Shown: positions 24,169 to 31,644 of the stretch, in pieces
Position numbering within the stretch: position 1 is the stretch's first letter
Layout: the number at the start of each line of letters is the position of its first letter
Assembly (NCBI GenBank): GCA_964446585.1
Contig: CAYUPI010000019.1
Coordinates: 1 to 64,000, forward strand
Origin: CAYUPI01 sp964446585
GTDB lineage: Bacteria > Verrucomicrobiota > Verrucomicrobiia > Limisphaerales > UBA8199
Direction of reading: 5' to 3'
Length of the DNA stretch: 64,000 bases
The notes under the pieces: model-generated
What the model was told of the DNA's origin: nothing
What the model saw: the letters and a program-made list of their open reading frames with translations, nothing else
Database searches by the model: none
Position numbers and translations under genes: made by a program

Positions 24169-26787
24169 GTGCCGACTATTTCCCAATTGACCGATTTGCC
24201 GGCGCTCAATCAGGTGACAGTGCCCGATCTGTGGCAGCAGGAGGCGGTGACGGCTCTGCGCCAGGGGAAAGACGTAGTAGTCCAGGCGCCGACCGGCGCG
24301 GGCAAGACGCTGATTTTCGAGCTGTGGTCCAACCAGGGAAAAAACCGCGGGCAGGCGATTTATACGGTGCCGACGCGGGCGCTGGCCAATGACAAACTGG
24401 CAGAGTGGCGCGGGCAGGGATGGGATGTGGGGATCGCCACAGGAGATCTGGCGGAAAACCTGGGCGCACCGATCCTGGTCGCTACGTTGGAGACGCAGAA
24501 AAATCGATTGATTCAGGGTGAAGGCCCCGCCCTGCTCGTCGTGGACGAGTATCAGATGTTGAGCGACCCGGACCGCGGCCTTAACTATGAGCTGGCCCTG
24601 GCTCTGGCGCCGCTCTCGACTCAGTTGCTTCTTCTGAGCGGGAGTGTGGCTAATCCGCAGGATGTCGTGAAATGGCTGCACCGGTTGGGCCGGCAGGCGG
24701 TGATGATTCGGCACGAGGAGCGGCCCGTACCACTTGAAGAGGTCCATGCCAATTCCTTGAGTTACCATGTGCCGAGTGAGATTCGCGGTTACTGGCCCAG
24801 GCTGGTTGCAAAAGCGCTGGCCGAAGACTTGGGACCGATCCTGATTTTCGCTCCCCGGAGGCAGGCCGCGGAAGCCATGGCGGCTGATTTGGCGCGGCAG
24901 TTGCCCAATCCCAATCCGCTGCAGCTCAGCACGGAGCAGAAACTGGTTGTGGGTGAACATTTGGGGAAATTGCTCAAGAGCCGCATTGCCTACCATCACA
25001 GCGGCCTGAGCTATGGAGCGCGCGCCGGCGTGATCGAGCCGCTGGCAAAAGCAGGTCAATTGCGCGTGGTTGTGGCGACCATGGGCCTGGCGGCCGGGAT
25101 CAACTTTTCCCTCCGCAGCGTAGCTTTGGCGGCGGAATCGTATCGGCGGGACCAGGTCGAGCAATTGCTTAAGCCCGACGAAATTCTGCAGATGTTCGGT
25201 CGCGCGGGCCGGCGAGGACTGGACGAGACCGGCTTTGTGCTCATCACGGCCAACGAATTGCGTCTGTTGGACGCGCGGCCCTGCCATTTGTCGCGGAGTG
25301 GCGCTGCCGACTGGGGCGCGCTGCTGGGTTTGATGGCCAACGCGGCGCAGCAAGGCCGTGATCCATTCGCGGAAGCGGTGCGAGCCCAGGAGCGGCTCTT
25401 TACGACCAAACCGATCTTTCTCGGCGTGGAAGAATCGCTTCGTCACCCGGATACGCCGTGTGGTTTGCGGACGGACGCTGAGCGCGCGCGTCATGTGCGC
25501 AAACTGGTGCGGGAGATGTTGAACAGCGGCGGAGAATGGCAACCGGTGCCCGTGCCGGTGCTTCGGCCAGTTCGGGAGATCAAGGTAATGCCGGACTCTG
25601 TTCGGTCCAGCGACGATAGCGGAGTGCGCCCGTCCTCGGGCGCAGCGACGTCGGAGAAATCCGGCACGCCGATCAATTCTGAAATCTCGAACCGAGTGGG
25701 CCTTGCTGCGCCCGAGGACGGGCACACTCCGCCAAACAAATGCCCGGTTCTGCTCTCGGCTCTGAGCGTGCCCGAAGCGCTGGAAAAAGTCGGTGTAGGC
25801 ACATTGTGCCTTTTGTCGGAAGCCGCCGGGCAGAAAATATATGGCCGGGCACTGACAGTGGCAGATCGGTTGCATGACGAACGGGTGATTATCGCCAAAT
25901 GGATCCGACGCCTGATCAACTGGAGCGGACGCCAGGCTCCCTTGTCCGTGTGGCAGGAGAAAATTGTGCCGTTGATCGAACATCGGCTTGCTCAGCAGAA
26001 GACTCCGGTCGTCCGGTTTGCAGACGAAGGCCACAAAATCATCGCGCAGGTCAGCATCGCGGAGCTTTCGATGCGTGCCGGCGTGGATTCGCACGGCGTC
26101 GCGCTCTGGCGTCCGCTTGAGCGCGAAGTGCTGCCTTACGACTGCGCGCGCTGCTCGCTCGTGGAGGTCTGCAAGCACCTGCCCACCTCGACCGGCACGG
26201 CGCTGCTGTGGCGACGACTGGGCCTGGTCGAGGCCTCAGGTGTGCCGACCTTGCGCGGGCGAGTGGTCAGCTTCTTCTCGCAAGGTGATGGTCTCGCCAT
26301 CGCCGCCGCGCTCGAAGACGAAACATATCCGCTCGACGAACTGATTTACGATATCGCCAACCTGGACGCTGGATTCCGGTTTTGCGGCGATGACAACCGA
26401 TGGGGCGGAAGATTAGGAATGGTCTGCCATCAAGAGTACGGGCTGCAATCCATTCCCGGTTACCTTGAAAATGGTGTGCCACCGAAGTACGGCGCTGGAG
26501 CCGAACAAGTGGTGGCCTCAGTTCACAAGAATCCGCTGAACAAACACACATGGGTGACAGAATTGTTGGGGCCTGGCGACATTGACCGCGTCATCATTGA
26601 GTGGCGGAGCTTGTTGCGGCAAATCGCGCACGCGCCCGAGCTGGATTGGCCCCGCTGGAGTGCTTTCCAGGCCATGGCCAAAGGGATACTCAACGAAACG
26701 GAATCGCCGACAATGACGGAGCTACCGCCGTTGAATTATCAGCAGACCCGGCGCGTCGATCACCGGCTGATTCTGCGCCGGCATTAA
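24169..26787 (+). CDS. Ski2-like superfamily 2 helicase with a REPIN inside the gene
   Basis: The 872-residue protein has motif I QAPTGAGKT (39-47), motif II DEYQ (126-129, not DEAD or DEVH), motif III-like LLLSGSVA (about 157), motif IV-VI region with HHSGLSYGARAGVIEPL (about 281) and QMFGRAGRRG (about 341-350). This order fits Ski2/Hel308-like helicases. Around residues 657-667 CARCSLVEVC could bind metal. Residues ~484-521 are encoded by a 114-bp palindromic repeat. GTG at 24169 is the best start. Its stop overlaps that of pnp by 3 bases. It might act in RNA or recombination metabolism; the substrate is unknown. Confidence 0.85.
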   Translation: MPTISQLTDLPALNQVTVPDLWQQEAVTALRQGKDVVVQAPTGAGKTLIFELWSNQGKNRGQAIYTVPTRALANDKLAEWRGQGWDVGIATGDLAENLGAPILVATLETQKNRLIQGEGPALLVVDEYQMLSDPDRGLNYELALALAPLSTQLLLLSGSVANPQDVVKWLHRLGRQAVMIRHEERPVPLEEVHANSLSYHVPSEIRGYWPRLVAKALAEDLGPILIFAPRRQAAEAMAADLARQLPNPNPLQLSTEQKLVVGEHLGKLLKSRIAYHHSGLSYGARAGVIEPLAKAGQLRVVVATMGLAAGINFSLRSVALAAESYRRDQVEQLLKPDEILQMFGRAGRRGLDETGFVLITANELRLLDARPCHLSRSGAADWGALLGLMANAAQQGRDPFAEAVRAQERLFTTKPIFLGVEESLRHPDTPCGLRTDAERARHVRKLVREMLNSGGEWQPVPVPVLRPVREIKVMPDSVRSSDDSGVRPSSGAATSEKSGTPINSEISNRVGLAAPEDGHTPPNKCPVLLSALSVPEALEKVGVGTLCLLSEAAGQKIYGRALTVADRLHDERVIIAKWIRRLINWSGRQAPLSVWQEKIVPLIEHRLAQQKTPVVRFADEGHKIIAQVSIAELSMRAGVDSHGVALWRPLEREVLPYDCARCSLVEVCKHLPTSTGTALLWRRLGLVEASGVPTLRGRVVSFFSQGDGLAIAAALEDETYPLDELIYDIANLDAGFRFCGDDNRWGGRLGMVCHQEYGLQSIPGYLENGVPPKYGAGAEQVVASVHKNPLNKHTWVTELLGPGDIDRVIIEWRSLLRQIAHAPELDWPRWSAFQAMAKGILNETESPTMTELPPLNYQQTRRVDHRLILRRH
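25619..25732. repeat. REPIN-like element inside the helicase coding sequence (copy 3)
   Basis: The arms at 25619-25646 and 25705-25732 are 28-bp reverse complements with one mismatch. The core GGAGTGCGCCCGTCCTCGGG matches copy 2 with one change (TCCT for TCCC). The total of 114 bp is 38 codons, so the frame is kept. It encodes a hydrophilic Ser/Gly/Pro-rich loop. Confidence 0.88.
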
Positions 26788-29153
26788 GCCTGGCTCGTCC
26801 GGGACGGTTCCCGGCTGCGGTCACCTCGGTCACCGCCGCGATCACCGCCCCGCCGCTCTCCCCGGTCTCCGCCTCGTCGCGGGCCGCGATCGCCACCACG
26901 ACGCTCACCACGATCTCCTCGGGGCTCTCCCCGGTCGCCGCGATACTCCCTGCGCTCGTCGTGTGATTCGCCGCGAGGAGCGGGTTGTCCCTGGTCGCCG
27001 GCCTGCGAGCCGTCGCCTCCTCCACCCTCGCCTCCCATCTGCTGATCGCGCTCAGCCATCGCCGCCCGGCGCGAAAGGCGGACCCGGCCCTTTTCGTCCA
27101 CGCCCAGGCACTTGACCAGAATTTCATCGCCCAGCTTGACGATATCCTCGGTCTGTTTCACGCGGAAGTTGGCCAGCTCACTGATGTGCACCAGGCCGTC
27201 TCGGCCCGGCAGGAACTCGACGAAAGCGCCGAATTCCTTGATCGTGACAACTTTGCCACGGTAAATCTTGCCGATCTCAGCTTCCGCGGTCATGCCGGTG
27301 ATGGCATCGCGGGCAATCTTCATGCCTTCTTCGGACACCGAGTAGATATTAACGGTGCCGTCGTCCTCGATGTTGATTTCACAGCCGGATTCCTCGACCA
27401 ATTTCTTGATGTTTTTGCCGCCGGGTCCGATCAGCGCGCCGATTTTCTCCGGGTTGATCCGGATTACTTCGAGCCGCGGCGCGTACTTGCTCAGTTCTTT
27501 GCGCGAGGTGCTGAGTGTCTTGGCCATCTCGGCCAGGATCAACAGTCGGGAATTGTGTGCCCGCTCGACTGCCTCAGCCATCAGGCCATGAGGCACACCG
27601 GGTAGTTTCAGATCGAGCTGGAAGCCCGTGATGCCTTTTTCAGTGCCGGCGATTTTGCAATCCATGTCGCAGAAGGCATCTTCCCAGCCGATGATATCGG
27701 TCAAAAGCTTATACTCCGAGATGCGGTTCTTATCGTCGTGCTCGGTGCATAGGCCGATGCTGATGCCGGCGACAGGGCGCGTCAAGGGCACGCCGGCGTC
27801 CATCAGTGCCAGTGAGCCGCCACAGACGGTCGCCATTGAGGTCGAGCCGTTCGATTCCATGATCTCGCTGGTGATGCGAATGGAATAGGGATAATTGTCC
27901 GTCGGCACCATCGGTTCCAGCGAACGTTCCGCCAGGGCCCCGTGCCCGATCTCGCGCCGGCCCGGACCGGAAATGCGGCCGGTCTCGCCGACCGAGAAGT
28001 TGGGGAAGTTATAATGAAGGATGAACTTCTTTTCGCTGGCGCCGCCGGTGTAGGAATCAAATTCCTGGGCGTCTTCACCGGTACCCAGCGTACAAAGCGT
28101 GACGGCCTGGGTCTCGCCGCGCTGAAAGAGGGCCGAGCCGTGCGCACGCGGCAGGATCGAAACCTCGCTGTGGATCGGCCGGACCACGTCAAGTCCACGG
28201 CCGTCCAGCCGTTTGTTATCCTTCATAATTAGGCCGCGAACTGCTTCCTTTTGGATGTAGTAAAAAGCGTCTTTCAGCACGAACTCGGTCACCTTCTCCG
28301 CGCCAAATTTTTCGACGAGCTTCTTGCCGATTTCATCGGTCAGGGCGGAAACGGCGCCTTCGCGGTCCAGCTTGCCGGGCGTAAGCAGGGCGCTGATGAT
28401 GCGGTCCCCCGCCAGCGTTTTGGCCTCATTGAGGATCTGATCGGGCACAATGTTCAGCGTGATCTGACGTTTGGGCTTGCCGGCGCGAGCCGCCAGCTCC
28501 TTTTGCGTCGCGATCATTGGCTGAATCGCCTCCTGGCCGAATTTCAACGCCGCGTTAAAATCAGCTTCGCTGATTTCCTTGGCTGAGCCTTCGAACATGA
28601 CCAGATCGGTTTCGTTGCCGACATAAACCAGCTCCAGATCGCTATCAATCATCTGGCTGTGCGTTGGGTTGGCGATGAACTGGCCATTGATCCGGCCTAC
28701 GCGCACAGCCCCGAGCGGGCCGGCCCAGGGAATGTCACTGACCATCAGCGCCGCCGAAGCACCTACTAAAGCCAGCATGTCCGGGTCATGCTCGCCATCG
28801 GCGCTCAACACGATGCTCTGGACCTGGACCTCGTTGTACCAACCCTTTGGAAACAACGGCCGGATGGGTCGATCGATTAGCCTCGAAGTGAGGATCTCCT
28901 TCTCGGTTGGTCGGCCCTCCCGCTTGAAATAGCCGCCCGGAAACTTACCGGCGGCGGCCGCCTTTTCGCGATAATCAACGGTTAAAGGGAAAAAATCCTG
29001 CCCCTCTTTGGCCTTGGGGGCCCCGACGGTCGCCACAATGACAATCGTGTCGCCCATTTGGACAGTGACGGCGCCATCGGCTTGTTTGGCGATTTTGCCG
29101 GTTTCAATAAGCATCTGCTTGTCCCCGACGGGGACGGTGACTTTCTCTGACAT
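26784..29153 (-). CDS. pnp: Polyribonucleotide nucleotidyltransferase (PNPase)
   Basis: The 789-residue enzyme from the ATG at 29153 has two RNase PH-like domains (about 1-230 and 310-540; FFPLTVDYREKAAAAGKFPG, GRREIGHGALAERSL), a KH domain (about 555-615: IGALIGPGGKNIKKL) and an S1 domain (about 625-690: GKVVTIKEFGAFVEFLPGRD). The last ~90 residues form an Arg/Gly/Asp-rich tail with repeated RGD and RGGDRG units, longer than in E. coli PNPase. PNPase degrades RNA 3' to 5' by phosphorolysis. It follows rpsO, the conserved bacterial order. Confidence 0.97.
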   Translation of the reverse strand: MSEKVTVPVGDKQMLIETGKIAKQADGAVTVQMGDTIVIVATVGAPKAKEGQDFFPLTVDYREKAAAAGKFPGGYFKREGRPTEKEILTSRLIDRPIRPLFPKGWYNEVQVQSIVLSADGEHDPDMLALVGASAALMVSDIPWAGPLGAVRVGRINGQFIANPTHSQMIDSDLELVYVGNETDLVMFEGSAKEISEADFNAALKFGQEAIQPMIATQKELAARAGKPKRQITLNIVPDQILNEAKTLAGDRIISALLTPGKLDREGAVSALTDEIGKKLVEKFGAEKVTEFVLKDAFYYIQKEAVRGLIMKDNKRLDGRGLDVVRPIHSEVSILPRAHGSALFQRGETQAVTLCTLGTGEDAQEFDSYTGGASEKKFILHYNFPNFSVGETGRISGPGRREIGHGALAERSLEPMVPTDNYPYSIRITSEIMESNGSTSMATVCGGSLALMDAGVPLTRPVAGISIGLCTEHDDKNRISEYKLLTDIIGWEDAFCDMDCKIAGTEKGITGFQLDLKLPGVPHGLMAEAVERAHNSRLLILAEMAKTLSTSRKELSKYAPRLEVIRINPEKIGALIGPGGKNIKKLVEESGCEINIEDDGTVNIYSVSEEGMKIARDAITGMTAEAEIGKIYRGKVVTIKEFGAFVEFLPGRDGLVHISELANFRVKQTEDIVKLGDEILVKCLGVDEKGRVRLSRRAAMAERDQQMGGEGGGGDGSQAGDQGQPAPRGESHDERREYRGDRGEPRGDRGERRGGDRGPRRGGDRGERRGGDRGGDRGDRSREPSRTSQA

Positions 29154-29194
29154 AATGAGTTTACCCTCCGTTGCCACCGAGGAACTTCAGTGAA

Positions 29195-29212
29195 CTCCGA
29201 AGTCGTTCGGAG
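29195..29212 (-). promoter_or_regulatory. Hairpin in the rpsO-pnp intergenic RNA
   Basis: CTCCGAA and TTCGGAG form a 7-bp perfect stem around GTCG, 40 bases before the pnp start. In E. coli this gap carries a processed stem-loop that controls pnp; a similar role here is inference. Confidence 0.5.
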
Positions 29213-29366
29213 CTGAACGAAATTTCCCAGTGCAACAGAGCCTTTTCGTACGCGAAGGTTAATGCGAAGAACCGGGCCGCTCGCGTTTGGTGGTCCAGTC
29301 CTATTGGAAAAGTCCCAGGCAACCTTGGCCGGCGCAAGTGGCCGGTGACAAGTCCCTGTGCCGCAA

Positions 29367-29633
29367 TTATTTACGGAGCTTCAGTTTCTTGGTCACTGAC
29401 TGATATCGGCTGACGTCGGTCGTGTGGAGGTAATCCAGCAAACGCCGGCGTTGGCCAACCATCATCAGCAGGCCCCGGCGGGACCCGTGGTCTTTCTTGA
29501 ACTTCTGAAGGTGCTCGGTCAAATGATTGATCCGCTGCGTCAGCAGCGCGATCTGGACATCGGCCGACCCAGTATCCCTTTCGTGGAGCTTGAAATCGCT
29601 AATCGTTTTCGCTTTCGCTTCCATGTTTTCCAA
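29367..29633 (-). CDS. rpsO: 30S ribosomal protein S15
   Basis: The 88-residue protein matches S15 throughout: DTGSADVQIALLTQRINHLT (about 21-40), HGSRRGLLMMVGQRRRLLDY (about 49-68). It binds the central domain of 16S rRNA. An internal ATG (29624) is a possible alternative start. It lies upstream of pnp. Confidence 0.97.
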   Translation of the reverse strand: MENMEAKAKTISDFKLHERDTGSADVQIALLTQRINHLTEHLQKFKKDHGSRRGLLMMVGQRRRLLDYLHTTDVSRYQSVTKKLKLRK

Positions 29634-29715
29634 GAGCTGTCATCTATCTCGCTTTCCTAATAGCGGCGGGAGTGTACGTTTGAGGCTATCTCCTGTAAAG
29701 CACTTTTCCCGCCGC

Positions 29716-30567
29716 TCACTGGACAAATTCCAGCTCCTGACGATGGGGCAGCAACCCGCGTTCGAACGCCTCGCCGAGAAATCGGCGGATGGCTTCGCGG
29801 CCAGTCTCCCCGTAGTCGAGCGTCCAATGTTTCACATACATGCCGACGAATTTGTCGGCAAGCTCGCGGCCCATGTCGCGGGCGTATTGCAAGGCATGCT
29901 GCAGGGCGTCGGTTCGATGTTCCAGGCTGTATTGGATGCTGGCAGTCAGAATGCCGGAGATCGCCTTGCGGAGCGTTGGAGCAAAGCGTTTGTGAACGAC
30001 ATTGCCCCCGAGCGGAAGCGGCAAACCATCGTTTTCCCCGGACCACCAGGCGCCGAGATCGGCACAAACCTGCAAACCCTCGTTCTGGTGGGTCAATTGG
30101 CCCTCGTGGATGAGAAGTCCGACATCGGCTTTGCCCGAACGAACCGTTTGAAAGATCTCGTCGAATGGGACCACAACGAAATCGAACTGGCTCGCCGGCA
30201 TGTCCAGCCACAGTTGCAAGGCCAGGAACGCGCTCGTCATTTTGCCGGGCACGGCGATCCGCCTCCGGGCGATTTCGGCTTTGGTGAGCGAATTTTTCGC
30301 CACTAACATTGGCCCGTAGCCGTCCCCCATGCTGGCGCCGCTCGGCAGCAGCGCGTACTGGTCACTGACGTAGGCGTAAGCGTGAATGCTGATGGCGGAG
30401 ACGTCGAGTTCACCGCGCGTCGCGCGTTCGTTTAGCTTCTGGATGTCCTGAATGACATGCGCGAACTTCAACCCTGCCGTCGGGATCAGCTCTTTCGCCA
30501 GGGCATAAAACATGAAAGCATCATCCGGGTCGGGCGAATGGCCGAGCGTGACTAAACGAGTGTCCAT
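29716..30567 (-). CDS. mqnD: 1,4-dihydroxy-6-naphthoate synthase, futalosine pathway
   Basis: The 283-residue protein has the MqnD signature HSPDPDDAFMFYALA (about 10-24) and the periplasmic-binding-protein-like fold (ISIHAYAYV, GYGPMLVAK, GLLIHEGQLTH). MqnD converts cyclic dehypoxanthinylfutalosine to dihydroxynaphthoate for menaquinone. Other futalosine genes are not in the window. Its start is 9 bases after the rsfS stop, so it is likely co-transcribed with nadD and rsfS. Confidence 0.92.
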   Translation of the reverse strand: MDTRLVTLGHSPDPDDAFMFYALAKELIPTAGLKFAHVIQDIQKLNERATRGELDVSAISIHAYAYVSDQYALLPSGASMGDGYGPMLVAKNSLTKAEIARRRIAVPGKMTSAFLALQLWLDMPASQFDFVVVPFDEIFQTVRSGKADVGLLIHEGQLTHQNEGLQVCADLGAWWSGENDGLPLPLGGNVVHKRFAPTLRKAISGILTASIQYSLEHRTDALQHALQYARDMGRELADKFVGMYVKHWTLDYGETGREAIRRFLGEAFERGLLPHRQELEFVQ

Positions 30568-30576
30568 GCGCTGAAT

Positions 30577-30942
30577 TCAGGCCGCCGCGGCGCGCCGTCT
30601 TCGCGCTCTGATTCTTGGCGCGTCCCCCCACAACGTTTCCAGGTCGTACCGGTCCCGCACGTCCTGGCGCATGATGTGGACAATGACATCGAAGTAGTCG
30701 AGCACAATCCAGGCGGCCTGTAACGTGCCATCGATAGTTTTGGGCCGAAGGTGCTGCCGTTCGCGAAGTGAATCGGTAATTTCGTCCACAATTGCCCGCA
30801 AGTGGGGTTCGCTCGTTCCAGAAGCAATCACAAAGTAATCCGTGACCGACGAAACTTCGCGCACGTCCAAAATAACGATGTCTTCCGCCTTTTTGTTGTC
30901 TGCCAGTTCCCGACAGAGCAAAGCCAGTTTTCGTGAATCCAT
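30577..30942 (-). CDS. rsfS: Ribosome silencing factor
   Basis: The 121-residue product has the RsfS core: KKAEDIVILDVREVSSVTDY (about 17-36), FVIASGTSEPHLRAI and WIVLDYFDVIVHIM (about 78-91). It binds L14 on the 50S subunit and blocks subunit joining in starvation. The C-terminus is Arg/Ala-rich. It lies 26 bases after nadD, the common bacterial pairing. Confidence 0.95.
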   Translation of the reverse strand: MDSRKLALLCRELADNKKAEDIVILDVREVSSVTDYFVIASGTSEPHLRAIVDEITDSLRERQHLRPKTIDGTLQAAWIVLDYFDVIVHIMRQDVRDRYDLETLWGDAPRIRARRRRAAAA

Positions 30943-30968
30943 CTGATAGGATGCTGGCCGAATTTACC

Positions 30969-31544
30969 TCAAAGATAAAGCCGATTGTTGCGAATGGCCT
31001 CTGCAACTGCGGCGGGCACCAGGTGCTCGATCGGCAAACCGCTTTTTGCGCGCTCACGGATCTGCGAGGACGAAACTCCGAGCGGGAACCCGGTCAGTGT
31101 CCTTCCGCGAAACGGCTCAGGAAACGGGCGGCTCGCCTCGCCTGGCCGTGGGATGACCACGAACTCAGCCAACCGCGCCAGTTCCTCTGCCTCGCGCCAT
31201 TTCGGCAACTGGAGCAAATGGTCCGTTCCGATCAGATAGAAGAGTTCCGATTGCTGAAATCGGCGAGCATAATCGCGAACAGTATCGATCGTATAGGAGA
31301 TGCCGCCACGCTTGATTTCCTGCTCATCAACTTCCGCCCATTCCTGGCCGGCGAACGCCAGCCGGAGCAAGCCCAGCCGGTCCTTGGCCGGCGTCGGCTG
31401 GCGCTCCGGCTTGAATGGCGATTGCGCCGCGGGGATCAGAAACAGCCGCGACAATGACAATTCCTCTCGCGCCGCCTGCGCCACGAGCAAGTGGCCGAGG
31501 TGGATCGGATCAAAGGAACCGCCGAATATGCCGATGCGTTGCAT
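30969..31544 (-). CDS. nadD: Nicotinate-nucleotide adenylyltransferase
   Basis: The 191-residue product starts with the nucleotidyltransferase signature GIFGGSFDPIHLGHL (about 5-19) and ends with VSSSQIRERA (about 157-166), corresponding to the ISSTxxR motif. NadD makes NaAD from nicotinate mononucleotide and ATP. It is the first gene of the nadD-rsfS-mqnD group. Confidence 0.96.
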   Translation of the reverse strand: MQRIGIFGGSFDPIHLGHLLVAQAAREELSLSRLFLIPAAQSPFKPERQPTPAKDRLGLLRLAFAGQEWAEVDEQEIKRGGISYTIDTVRDYARRFQQSELFYLIGTDHLLQLPKWREAEELARLAEFVVIPRPGEASRPFPEPFRGRTLTGFPLGVSSSQIRERAKSGLPIEHLVPAAVAEAIRNNRLYL

Positions 31545-31551
31545 GGTTTAA

Positions 31552-31593
31552 AACGTGAAACGTGATGCGTGAAACGTGATTCGTGATGCGCGA
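31552..31593. repeat. 7-bp-period array upstream of nadD
   Basis: Six consecutive units (aacgtga, aacgtga, tgcgtga, aacgtga, ttcgtga, tgcgcga) span 42 bases between cstA and nadD. The array lies directly before the nadD start, where its promoter or leader should be. Confidence 0.85.
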
Positions 31594-31644
31594 GGAGCCA
31601 TTGGTCTCGTCCTCGTTCTCGTAATCGGACTTGTGTTTCATATT

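Noticed and set aside
23863..26178. Long minus-strand ORF opposite the helicase
   Set aside because: The plus strand has all helicase motifs; this frame is His/Arg-rich shadow.
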